This document shows, one piece after another, positions 46,201-53,119 of a stretch of DNA of 64,000 nucleotides; the first letter of the stretch is position 1; the number at the start of each line of letters is the position of its first letter. Position numbers and translations under genes: made by a program. The notes under the pieces were generated by a model. That model was not told the DNA's origin, ran no database searches, and worked only from the letters and a program-made list of their open reading frames with translations. The DNA is from Edaphobacter acidisoli (lineage in GTDB: Bacteria > Acidobacteriota > Terriglobia > Terriglobales > Acidobacteriaceae): the NCBI RefSeq assembly GCF_014642855.1, contig NZ_BMJB01000001.1, positions 2,666,001 through 2,730,000 of the forward strand, in the 5' to 3' direction.

Positions 46201-46881
46201 AGTCTGGTAGGAATACTTGCTGCCCGTAAAGTCACCACCTGGAGCAGCAGTCGAGCCGCCAGAGAGCGTAATCAAGGCAGTCATCTGACGCCCATTGAGC
46301 GGCATCTCCGTGACGGCCTGGTGGTCGATGGTCTGTTTGAAGGTTGTGTCCTCGGTCTGCAGCGCGAGACCGCTTGCTTGGACCTCGACCTGTTGTGTTG
46401 CGCTGCCAACCGTCATCTTCACGTTGACCGAGATGCTGCTGCCGACCTCGAGAACGATGTGCGTCTGGGTGTAGGTCTGGAAGCCGCTCATGCTTACCGA
46501 AAGCGAATAAGTGCCGACCGGGATATTCGGAAAGGTGTACAGGCCGTTTGAGTCGCTCACTGCGGCCCGTTTGACGCCCGTAGCTGTTGCAGTCAGTGTG
46601 ACGGCCGCGCCGGGAATGACCGCGCCGGTCGGGTCAGCTACGGCGCCTGCGATGCTGGCCGTACCAGCCGCCTGGGCGTTCGCATTAGATGGAGACGAGC
46701 AGAAGAGAGCCACGGCGAACAGCGCCGTCAGGATGCTCCCGTCAGGAATAGGCCTCGAAGGTAGCGTGCTGGCATAGTATTTTCCTCTTGAATCAAACAG
46801 GGTTGGTTCAGGGTCGATCTCGATTTCGTTTCTCTGCCACAAATTGGTCGTACCGCTTGTGCGCAAAACTATAGGCCGCAA
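43225..46881 (-). CDS. TonB-dependent receptor, Oar-like; signal peptide apparently out of frame with its start codon
   Basis: About 1200-residue outer-membrane receptor. The carboxypeptidase regulatory-like domain (GTASIAGAVADPTGAVIPGAAVTLTAT) is followed by a plug with LPLNGRQMTALITLSGGSTAAPGG and a long barrel ending EAFNVLNHPIFGNP...FQGSIKLSF. The frame is open to ATG 46881, but residues before the signal-like stretch (ILTALFAVALFCSSPSNANAQ) look non-coding. A well-placed ATG at 46775 (AGAGGA seven bases upstream) starts MPARYLRGLFLTG in another frame and meets a stop. One extra base at the GGG run 46738-46740 would join it to the signal peptide. So the gene may be frameshifted, phase-variable or mis-sequenced. 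Confidence 0.85.
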   Translation of the reverse strand: MRPIVLRTSGTTNLWQRNEIEIDPEPTLFDSRGKYYASTLPSRPIPDGSILTALFAVALFCSSPSNANAQAAGTASIAGAVADPTGAVIPGAAVTLTATATGVKRAAVSDSNGLYTFPNIPVGTYSLSVSMSGFQTYTQTHIVLEVGSSISVNVKMTVGSATQQVEVQASGLALQTEDTTFKQTIDHQAVTEMPLNGRQMTALITLSGGSTAAPGGDFTGSKYSYQTVSVSVAGGMGNTTMWRLDGGDNNDYMGNGNLPFPFPDAVREFSVEAAGLSAQDSMHTGGMVNVITQSGTNTFHGSAFEFIRNNYFDATNFYSTCTPVAPKTTCSAKDTLHQNQYGGTFGGPIRRDKLFAFAAYQRTKADQSQAATQAHVPTAANLAGDFSVTDGSNCVAKPVQLVDPLTGVALAGNKYASQPTYNAQALNLMKYLPQPIPSVDTQGCGLVSYAIPSQTADNQFVTRVDWTINANNNFYARYFIDGYQAPAFFSPTNILITTQSGNSERVQSFTMSEAYTISSRTINTAHATLLRRRDNRGYAANDINAATLGVNIYQYVPNGLQLTTTNKFTIGGGTNSVSHFNDNTLALADDVTMLRGKHQFVIGGQWVQNQLNIGNVYEGNGQFTFQGVYSSNGPNGGSSVGDPNLDFLMGAMYAFQQSKEQQNALRGPIPSLYVQDTYHATSRLTINGGLRWSPNFMPVDVFNRGVVFSMANFLSNTTSSVYSNAPAGVLFYGDHGVSRQFTKNSPWQFSPNIGVSFDPTGSGQTVLRAGFVMGYDQVNFFTAQRNQQNPPFATAIAQTQTSTSGPMSFTSPWSVGQVTTSPFPQPVIPTPANAQFFAQSQYIFMPAQFKSSYTEQWTASIQHDFSRGWQGQVQYIGSHTVHAPMGTPMSAATFVPGVWGANGTGCTGVVVTGPAGKPGAGKSGTPCSTTANEAQRFYLTQQNTSQGNQYLGGGGGTVLINDTGMANYNGLIVSAQHRLSSTFSLLANYTWSKCLNIEDAQGDLASTTVENPANPGMDYGPCGSDYRNVENVSLVTRSAFHLANRFASLAANGWEFAPLIHIVSGAPFTVTSGVDNSFTDVGNDRPNLVPGVPVYLHQKLRSASGAANRGYLNPAAFSQVCPSGSTPLTCSGYGTYGNIGKNSFRGPTSLQFDAQVSRVFPIHERFNATLRLEAFNVLNHPIFGNPTAGLSSSTFGQVSGLASGTNARLFQGSIKLSF

Positions 46882-46903
46882 CTTTGAGGCATGTCAACAG
46901 AAA

Positions 46904-46947
46904 TGGTTCACGATCTGAACCACATTGAAAACGCCGTCCCGTTTTCA
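46904..46947. promoter_or_regulatory. Two adjacent inverted repeats upstream of the TonB receptor
   Basis: TGGTTCA-CGATC-TGAACCA (46904-46922) is a perfect 7-bp inverted repeat with a 5-base centre. TGAAAACG-CCGTCC-CGTTTTCA (46926-46947) is a perfect 8-bp inverted repeat with a 6-base centre. They lie just upstream of the receptor's minus-strand frame and are likely operators. The half-site TGAAAACG recurs upstream of the GH35 gene. Confidence 0.6.
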
Positions 46948-46972
46948 CGCTTCCTAACGGCTTGTTGAGTAT

Positions 46973-47851
46973 TTAGGCGGGTTTCTGTGCAAGGGCCACG
47001 CGTGGGATCGCTTGCAGGTCTTCGATGAACCTCACGCCTTGCCACGTTTCGAGCAAATCTGCGATATCCCCGCGCTGGCCGTGGCCAATCTCAAGCGCAA
47101 GCAAGCCGCCAGGCTTAAGGTTGTCAGCCGCTTGAGGAATCATCCTACGGTAGACATCGAGCCCCGAGGTCCCTGCAAACAGAGCCAGATGAGGCTCATG
47201 CTCGCGAACCTGCGGATGCAACTCACCAGCCTCAGTCAGAGCAATATATGGCGGATTGCTGACGATGGCATCGAACAAATGGCCCGAACGTTGACCACCC
47301 GGCTCATTAATTGGTATGTCCAGCAAATCAGCTTCGCTGAAATAGATGCGATCTGCAACACCATGGTCGCGAGCGTTCATCTGGGCAATCGCAAGCGCCT
47401 CGCGTGAGGCGTCCGTCGCCGCGATCTCCGCCCCGGGCAAATGCATAGCCAGTGCAATCGCAATTGCTCCAGAGCCTGTGCCAATATCAGCGATGCGCAA
47501 TGGTTCGATGGCACGCCCTCGGAAGTGCGCCAGCACAGCCTCCACCAGATGCTCAGTCTCAGGCCGGGGAATCAAAACGTCCGACGTAACGCGGAAGACA
47601 AGCCCGTAAAATTCCTGCTCCCCGATGATGTATTGCACTGGCTCGTGCCGCAAGCGGTGCTGAATAGCATCTTTATAGGTGATTCGTTCAGCCTCAACAA
47701 GCAAACGGTCAGGATGAGCAAGCAACTGAGCGCGGCTAATGCCAAGCGTGTGCATCATCAGAAACTCGGCATCGCGGCGCGCAGAGGCAGAGAGATGCGC
47801 GTCGCCAGCCAGGCGCTCTGCAGCTTCGGCAATGGCTTCGCGAAGCGTCAT
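46973..47851 (-). CDS. prmC: Release-factor glutamine N5-methyltransferase
   Basis: Methylates the Gln of the GGQ motif of RF1 and RF2. The SAM-binding loop is ADIGTGSGAIAIAL (121-134) and the catalytic NPPY is at 199-202 (VSNPPYIAL). The N-terminal helical domain recognises release factor (ISRAQLLAHPD, IIGEQEFYGLVFRVTSDVLIPRPETE). It has 292 residues. Together with prfA, its substrate gene, it forms the usual prfA-prmC pair, here separated by a VOC-protein gene. Confidence 0.95.
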   Translation of the reverse strand: MTLREAIAEAAERLAGDAHLSASARRDAEFLMMHTLGISRAQLLAHPDRLLVEAERITYKDAIQHRLRHEPVQYIIGEQEFYGLVFRVTSDVLIPRPETEHLVEAVLAHFRGRAIEPLRIADIGTGSGAIAIALAMHLPGAEIAATDASREALAIAQMNARDHGVADRIYFSEADLLDIPINEPGGQRSGHLFDAIVSNPPYIALTEAGELHPQVREHEPHLALFAGTSGLDVYRRMIPQAADNLKPGGLLALEIGHGQRGDIADLLETWQGVRFIEDLQAIPRVALAQKPA

Positions 47852-47860
47852 AGTCTGATG

Positions 47861-48709
47861 TTATCTCTGCTCGATGCGGATAACATTGCCATCCGGGTCA
47901 AGCATATTGATCGCACCGTCGATCTTCGTGAAGGCGATGTGCTGTTTGCGCAGCAGATGTTCGCTGCGCGAGAGGCTCTTGGTCTGGAGCGTGATGCGAG
48001 CGTGGTTGCCAAGCGTAGCCGCAGGCACAATCTCAACCTGCTCGCCCGAGTCGCCTGGCAGATGGTAGAGCGTCAGCGAACCCGCAATCGGCTTGAACTC
48101 AAGCTGGTTCACGTAAAAGTCGCGCGCCGCCGCAGTGTCTTCAACTGCCAGCGTCACGCGCATCAGTTTATCGGCAACGCGGTCGGCGCCGAGGTCCTTG
48201 CCGCGGTCTTCATAGTGCTTCGAACCGGGCTGATACTGCGTGTACTCGATGTTCTGCGGTCCAAAAGGCTGCTCCGGCCCGTCCATCGTGAACAGCAGAT
48301 TGCCCGCTCCGGCCTTGCGCACAGCCGTCCGCGGAGTGAGACCGCGCGTGGTGTAGTCCTGATAAACCGCATTCAGATCGACAGCTTCGAAGCACAGATG
48401 CAGAAAGCTGGGCGCAGGGGCCTTGGCCGTCGTGGGATACAACTCGATGAACTGCGTGTCATTGATCTTGACGAACGCTTCGTAGAGCTGGCCATTGCGC
48501 GACAGGTTGAATGGCTGATCAAAGCCAAGCTCCTGGTAAAACTTCGCCGACGCATCCAGATCATGCACGCGAATGGCAACATGCGCGATGCCGGCCAGAG
48601 GCGGTGGATCGCTCTGGTCTCCAATAGCCGAAGCAAAGCTGGTCAAAATCAGCGAAACAAGTGCAAGCGCTGCGATGCGGGCCGAAGTGCGAAGATGCTG
48701 CCTGGTCAT
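47861..48709 (-). CDS. Exported VOC (glyoxalase-fold) protein
   Basis: A 282-residue protein with a signal peptide (about 1-28: MTRQHLRTSARIAALALVSLILTSFASA) and two VOC modules (HVAIRVHDLDASAKFYQELGFDQPF near 40, and RVTLAVEDTAAARDFYVNQLEFKPIAG near 185). Family members bind a metal and act as glyoxalases, dioxygenases or resistance proteins; the substrate here is unknown. The start ATG 48709 follows AGGGAG by about seven bases. It sits between prfA and prmC, with ten bases before prmC, so it is probably co-transcribed with them although its role is unrelated on present evidence. Confidence 0.85.
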   Translation of the reverse strand: MTRQHLRTSARIAALALVSLILTSFASAIGDQSDPPPLAGIAHVAIRVHDLDASAKFYQELGFDQPFNLSRNGQLYEAFVKINDTQFIELYPTTAKAPAPSFLHLCFEAVDLNAVYQDYTTRGLTPRTAVRKAGAGNLLFTMDGPEQPFGPQNIEYTQYQPGSKHYEDRGKDLGADRVADKLMRVTLAVEDTAAARDFYVNQLEFKPIAGSLTLYHLPGDSGEQVEIVPAATLGNHARITLQTKSLSRSEHLLRKQHIAFTKIDGAINMLDPDGNVIRIEQR

Positions 48710-48787
48710 GCGTGACTCCCTGAAGTGGTCGTACCGATTGTCACCCATGGGAGAGCACGATGCCAAATCCATCGCGCGCGCAGGCCG

Positions 48788-49864
48788 TCAGACCGCCGCG
48801 GACTCCGACTTCAGCTTCTCCGCCACGTTGTGCGCGATCAGCGCGTCGATCGTGGGCTGCAGCATCCCTTCCATCACCATGTTGAGCTGATGGTTCGTCA
48901 GTCCGATGCGATGGTCGGTCAAGCGGTTCTGCGGGAAGTTGTATGTACGAATCTTCTCCGACCGGTCGCCGGTGCCTACCTGCTGCTTGCGGTCCTTCGC
49001 CTGCTGCTGGTGAATCCGCTCTTCTTCCACTTCGTACAAGCGAGCGCGCAGCACACGCATGGCCTTCTCGCGGTTTTTGATCTGCGACTTCTCGTCCTGG
49101 CAGCTCACCACCGTATTCGTCGGAATGTGCGTAATGCGAACAGCGGAATACGTCGTATTCACCGACTGACCGCCCGGTCCCGACGAGCAGAACGTGTCAA
49201 TGCGCAGGTCCTTGGCCTCAATCTTGATATCGACCTCTTCGGCCTCAGGCAGCACAGCCACCGTAATGGCCGAGGTGTGTACGCGGCCCTGCGTCTCCGT
49301 CGCGGGCACCCGCTGCACCCGGTGCGTGCCGGACTCATACTTCATCTGCGAGTAGACCTTGTCTCCTTCGAAGATGGCCGTCACTTCCTTCATGCCGCCG
49401 CCGATGCCGGTCTCCGATGTCGAGAGCACTTCGACGCGCCACTTATGCTGCTCGGCAAACCGCAGATACATGCGGAACATCTCCGACACAAAGATCGCCG
49501 CCTCGTCGCCGCCCGTGCCCGCGCGCAGCTCGATGATGATGTTCTTGTCGTCGTTGGGATCCTTGGGCAGTAGCATCACCTTGAGCTGCTCCTCGATCTC
49601 AACCAGCCGCGGCTCAAGCGCGAGCAACTCCTCCTGCGCCATGGCGCGAATATCCGGATCAGACTCAGCCAGCATCGCCTTCGCGTCGGCAACCCCCTGC
49701 TTCACCTCGCGGTACTCGCGGAACTTCTCCACCGTAGGCTCAAGGTCGCGGTGGGCCTTCGCCGTGGCGGCAAACTTCTTCTGGTCAGCAACCAGCGTAG
49801 GATCGGCAAGCTGACGGCCAAGGTCTTCATAACGGGCTTCGAGTTGATCGAGACGGTCGAACAT
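48788..49864 (-). CDS. prfA: Peptide chain release factor 1
   Basis: Recognises UAA and UAG stop codons. The codon-recognition PAT tripeptide is at 187-189 ([10 protein letters not shown]) and the catalytic GGQ at 231-233 ([17 protein letters not shown]). The long N-terminal coiled domain is complete. It has 358 residues. First gene of the prfA-VOC-prmC run. Confidence 0.97.
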   Translation of the reverse strand: MFDRLDQLEARYEDLGRQLADPTLVADQKKFAATAKAHRDLEPTVEKFREYREVKQGVADAKAMLAESDPDIRAMAQEELLALEPRLVEIEEQLKVMLLPKDPNDDKNIIIELRAGTGGDEAAIFVSEMFRMYLRFAEQHKWRVEVLSTSETGIGGGMKEVTAIFEGDKVYSQMKYESGTHRVQRVPATETQGRVHTSAITVAVLPEAEEVDIKIEAKDLRIDTFCSSGPGGQSVNTTYSAVRITHIPTNTVVSCQDEKSQIKNREKAMRVLRARLYEVEEERIHQQQAKDRKQQVGTGDRSEKIRTYNFPQNRLTDHRIGLTNHQLNMVMEGMLQPTIDALIAHNVAEKLKSESAAV

Positions 49865-50065
49865 ACAGAAAAATCCTTATAGCAAATCTTTTGTCACGCA
49901 GTTGTTCTGGAAAGCGATTAAGAGGCGAGCGCAGCTAGGCAAAGTCGTGACGCGAGGGGGTCACGCGGGAGGTATTCACCGGATTTGCATTGGCACACAT
50001 GGCTCTATTTAGATGTTACTCCTATCGAGGAGGGTTCTGCGCGCATCTTTACCGGAGAGGAACGG

Positions 50066-51874
50066 ATGGCACTGTTCGCAGATTTGGCGAAGCTGGCGGA
50101 TGAGTTGGCTCACGAGCCGAGCCGACTGAAGAAGCGCGCGGCCATCGCAGAAGCCATTGCCGCCGTGCATATAGCCGCGCCCGAAAGCGAAGATGCTGGC
50201 CTGTTCGCGCTCTACCTGGCAGGAATGCCGTTTGCCGAAGCCGACCCACGCAAGCTAAACGCAGGCGGATCGTTGCTCTCGAAAGCGCTGTTGGCTGTCT
50301 CGGGCGCATCGCAAGCCGAGTTGTCGCGAGAGTACAAACGGCACGGCGATCTCGGAGCCGCTGGGTTCGATCTATTGTCTACGCGAGCCACAGAGCGAAC
50401 CCGTCCACCGACCCTCCAAAATATAGCCGAAGCCTTTACAGCCATGGCAGCAGCACGAACCACAGCAGCACGCGCGAGTCTGGTTGAAGGCCTGTTGCAA
50501 CGCGCCTCCCCGCTCGAAGCAAAGTACCTGCTGAAGCTGATGGTGGGCGACATGCGCATTGGCGTGAAGCAAAGCCTCATCGAAGAAGCAATCGCCGCTG
50601 CCGCGCAAGTTGCCGTCGCCGCCGTCAGAAACGCCGTGATGCTCGAAGCCGACCTGAGCGCAGCAACAGAGCGAGCGTTCGCAGGCACGCTCGCCGAAGC
50701 ACGGATGCGCCTCTTCCATCCACTCGGCTTCATGCTTGCCTCGCCGGTGGATTCGCCGGAAGAAGCAGTAGAGCGCTTCGCGGCGAAGCCGCACGAGGGC
50801 GACGAGCCAGAGCACGTCGCAGCATTTCTCGAAGACAAGTACGACGGCATGAGAGCGCAGATACACTGTAGCGACGCCAGCCAGCCCGGGCGCGTCGCCA
50901 TCTACTCGCGCAACCGCGAAGATGTGACCGAGAGCTTTCCCGAATTGCAGGAAGCCTTCTCGCGCGTAAGCGAACATGCGGGCGCGCTGATCTTCGACGG
51001 CGAAATCCTCGGCTGGGACTTCGACACAGCGCGCGCCCTGCCGTTTGCTGTGCTGGCAACGCGGCTCAGACGCAAGCGCGTCTCGAATGAGCTGCGCGCA
51101 CAGGTCCCCGTCGTCTTCATGGCCTTCGATCTGATGTTTGCCGAGAGCGCATTGCTACTGGAGCGCCCACTCAAGGAACGTCGCAACCGTCTTGAATCAG
51201 TAGTCGAGAAGCTGACCGGGCATGCAACCGCGTCCATCATCGTGGACGAACGCGCCCGCAATGCTCAGGCCGTGCTCTTCGCCGGAGAAGAAAGCGCCGC
51301 ACTCTCGCGCCTGCTCCTCGCACCCTCACGGCTCGTCCAAAGCGCAGACGAAATCGAGCGCGCCTACACCGATGCGCGCGCACGCGCCAACGAAGGCGTC
51401 ATGCTGAAAGCAGCCGACTCCATCTATCAGCCCGGGCGCCGCGGACTGGCCTGGCTGAAGCTGAAGCGCGAACTGGCAACGTTAGATGTAGTCGTCACAG
51501 GAGCAGAGTTCGGTCACGGCAAGCGCGCAGGTATCCTCAGCGACTACACCTTCGCCGTGCGCGCCGCCAACGGCGAGCTGCTGAACGTCGGCAAAGCCTA
51601 CTCTGGCCTGACTGATGCCGAGATAGCCGAGATGAGCGCATGGATGATGGCCCATACGCTCGTGGACGAAGGATTCTTCCGCACCGTCGAACCGCTCCGC
51701 ATCCTCGAAGTCGCCTTCAACAACATCATGCGCAGCGACCGACACGCCAGCGGCTTCGCCCTGCGCTTCCCGCGCATCCTGCGCATCCGGGACGACAAGC
51801 CAGTCAGCGAAATCGACACAGTCGAGCGCGTCGAAGAGATCTATCAATCGCAGGTAGACAAGCCAGTCGAGTAA
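50066..51874 (+). CDS. ATP-dependent DNA ligase
   Basis: A 602-residue ligase with an N-terminal DNA-binding domain (about 1-215), an adenylation domain and an OB-fold. The adenylated lysine is K258 in LEDKYDGMRAQIH (motif I), followed by IYSRNREDVTESFPEL (motif Ia), LIFDGEILGWD (motif III) and the late motif LAWLKLKREL. The start is ATG 50066, five bases after GGAGAGG; an earlier ATG at 49985 would add 27 unlikely residues. Bacteria also have NAD-dependent LigA, so this is probably a repair ligase. No Ku or polymerase gene is adjacent. Confidence 0.92.
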   Translation: MALFADLAKLADELAHEPSRLKKRAAIAEAIAAVHIAAPESEDAGLFALYLAGMPFAEADPRKLNAGGSLLSKALLAVSGASQAELSREYKRHGDLGAAGFDLLSTRATERTRPPTLQNIAEAFTAMAAARTTAARASLVEGLLQRASPLEAKYLLKLMVGDMRIGVKQSLIEEAIAAAAQVAVAAVRNAVMLEADLSAATERAFAGTLAEARMRLFHPLGFMLASPVDSPEEAVERFAAKPHEGDEPEHVAAFLEDKYDGMRAQIHCSDASQPGRVAIYSRNREDVTESFPELQEAFSRVSEHAGALIFDGEILGWDFDTARALPFAVLATRLRRKRVSNELRAQVPVVFMAFDLMFAESALLLERPLKERRNRLESVVEKLTGHATASIIVDERARNAQAVLFAGEESAALSRLLLAPSRLVQSADEIERAYTDARARANEGVMLKAADSIYQPGRRGLAWLKLKRELATLDVVVTGAEFGHGKRAGILSDYTFAVRAANGELLNVGKAYSGLTDAEIAEMSAWMMAHTLVDEGFFRTVEPLRILEVAFNNIMRSDRHASGFALRFPRILRIRDDKPVSEIDTVERVEEIYQSQVDKPVE

Positions 51875-51934
51875 TCCTCCCTAATTAACACATCCATGCA
51901 GAACCTCGGCAGCATTTAGTGGCATCCTAAGGGC

Positions 51935-52972
51935 ATGAACTACAGACAGCTTGGCAGGTCAGGTTTGAAGGTGCCGGAGCTTTGCTTCGGCTGCGGAACA
52001 TTCGGCGGACATAACGACGAGTTCTTCAAAGCGTGGGGCGCGTCAGACGTGGCCGAGGCGAAGCGCATCGTCGATATCTGCATGGACGCTGGTATCAATT
52101 TCTTCGACACAGCAGACATCTACTCAAACGGCAGCAGTGAAACCGTGCTGGGCAAGGCCATCGTGCACCTCAACCGTGAAGACCTGCTGATCTCCACCAA
52201 AGCGACCTTCCGCTTCGGCAAGGGCGCGAACGACGTCGGCTCTTCGCGCTACCACCTCATTCAATCCGCCGAACGCAGCCTGAAGCGCCTCGGCACCGAC
52301 TATATCGACGTCTACCACCTGCACGCATTCGACGCGACCACGCCGGTCGAAGAGACGCTGCGCGCGCTCGACGACCTCATCACCGCGGGCAAGCTGCGCT
52401 ACATTGCCTGCTCCAACTTCTCCGGCTGGCACCTGATGAAGTCGCTCAGCGTGAGCGAACGGTACGGCTGGTCGCGCTACGTCGGCCATCAGGTCTACTA
52501 CTCGCTCGTCGGTCGCGACTACGAATGGGAGTTGATGCCGCTTGCGCTCGATCAGGGTGTCGGCGCGCTCGTCTGGTCTCCGCTCGGCTGGGGACGCCTC
52601 ACCGGAAAGATCCGCCGCGGCCAGCCGCTCCCCAAAGACAGCCGCCTGCAATCGAAGCTCGCCGCAGACTCGGGGCCCCAGCCCGACCAGGAATATCTCT
52701 ATAAGGTTGTCGATGCGCTCGACGAAGTCGCCAACGAGACCGGCAAGACCGTCCCGCAGATCGCGCTGAACTGGGTGCTCAGTCGGCCATCCATCTCAAC
52801 CGTCATCATCGGCGCGCGCAACGAGGAGCAGTTGCGGCAGAACATCGGCTCGACAGGCTGGAAGCTCACCGCAGCGCAGATCGCCAAACTCGACGCCGCC
52901 AGCGAGCTGCCGCGCGCCTATCCCTACTGGCACCAGTTGCAATTCGAAGAGCGCAACCCGAAGCCTGTGTAG
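51935..52972 (+). CDS. Aldo/keto reductase
   Basis: A 345-residue NADPH-dependent TIM-barrel oxidoreductase of the AKR superfamily. Signatures: MNYRQLGRSGLKVPELCFGCGTFGG, INFFDTADIYSNGSSETVLGKAI (catalytic D and Y), LLISTKATF (catalytic K) and DYIDVYHLHAFD. The C-terminal part (IALNWVLSRPSISTVIIGARNEEQLRQNIGS) is typical of the YajO/Tas-like branch. The physiological substrate is unknown. It is 60 bases after the ligase on the same strand. Confidence 0.92.
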   Translation: MNYRQLGRSGLKVPELCFGCGTFGGHNDEFFKAWGASDVAEAKRIVDICMDAGINFFDTADIYSNGSSETVLGKAIVHLNREDLLISTKATFRFGKGANDVGSSRYHLIQSAERSLKRLGTDYIDVYHLHAFDATTPVEETLRALDDLITAGKLRYIACSNFSGWHLMKSLSVSERYGWSRYVGHQVYYSLVGRDYEWELMPLALDQGVGALVWSPLGWGRLTGKIRRGQPLPKDSRLQSKLAADSGPQPDQEYLYKVVDALDEVANETGKTVPQIALNWVLSRPSISTVIIGARNEEQLRQNIGSTGWKLTAAQIAKLDAASELPRAYPYWHQLQFEERNPKPV

Positions 52973-53012
52973 AGTAAGCCGCCGCCGGTCAGGAGTCGCG
53001 GCGACGCATTCA

Positions 53013-53026
53013 TGAAAACGATTGCA
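53013..53026. promoter_or_regulatory. LacI-family operator upstream of the GH35 gene
   Basis: TGAAAACGATTGCA matches the LacI/GalR-family consensus TGNAANCGNTTNCA at all ten defined positions. It lies 94 bases before the GTG start of the beta-galactosidase gene. No LacI-type regulator is encoded in the window, so the regulator must act from elsewhere. Confidence 0.65.
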
Positions 53027-53119
53027 CCACATCGAAACAAAACGGTAGAATTGGCAACGGTTTGAGGTTTGCCATCGCTGCCGGCCTCGCGCCCATTCTT
53101 TTGTGACGGTGAGGGACTC

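Noticed and set aside
49985..50065. Earlier start for the DNA ligase
   Set aside because: The 27 added residues show no conservation pattern, and a strong GGAGAGG directly precedes ATG 50066.
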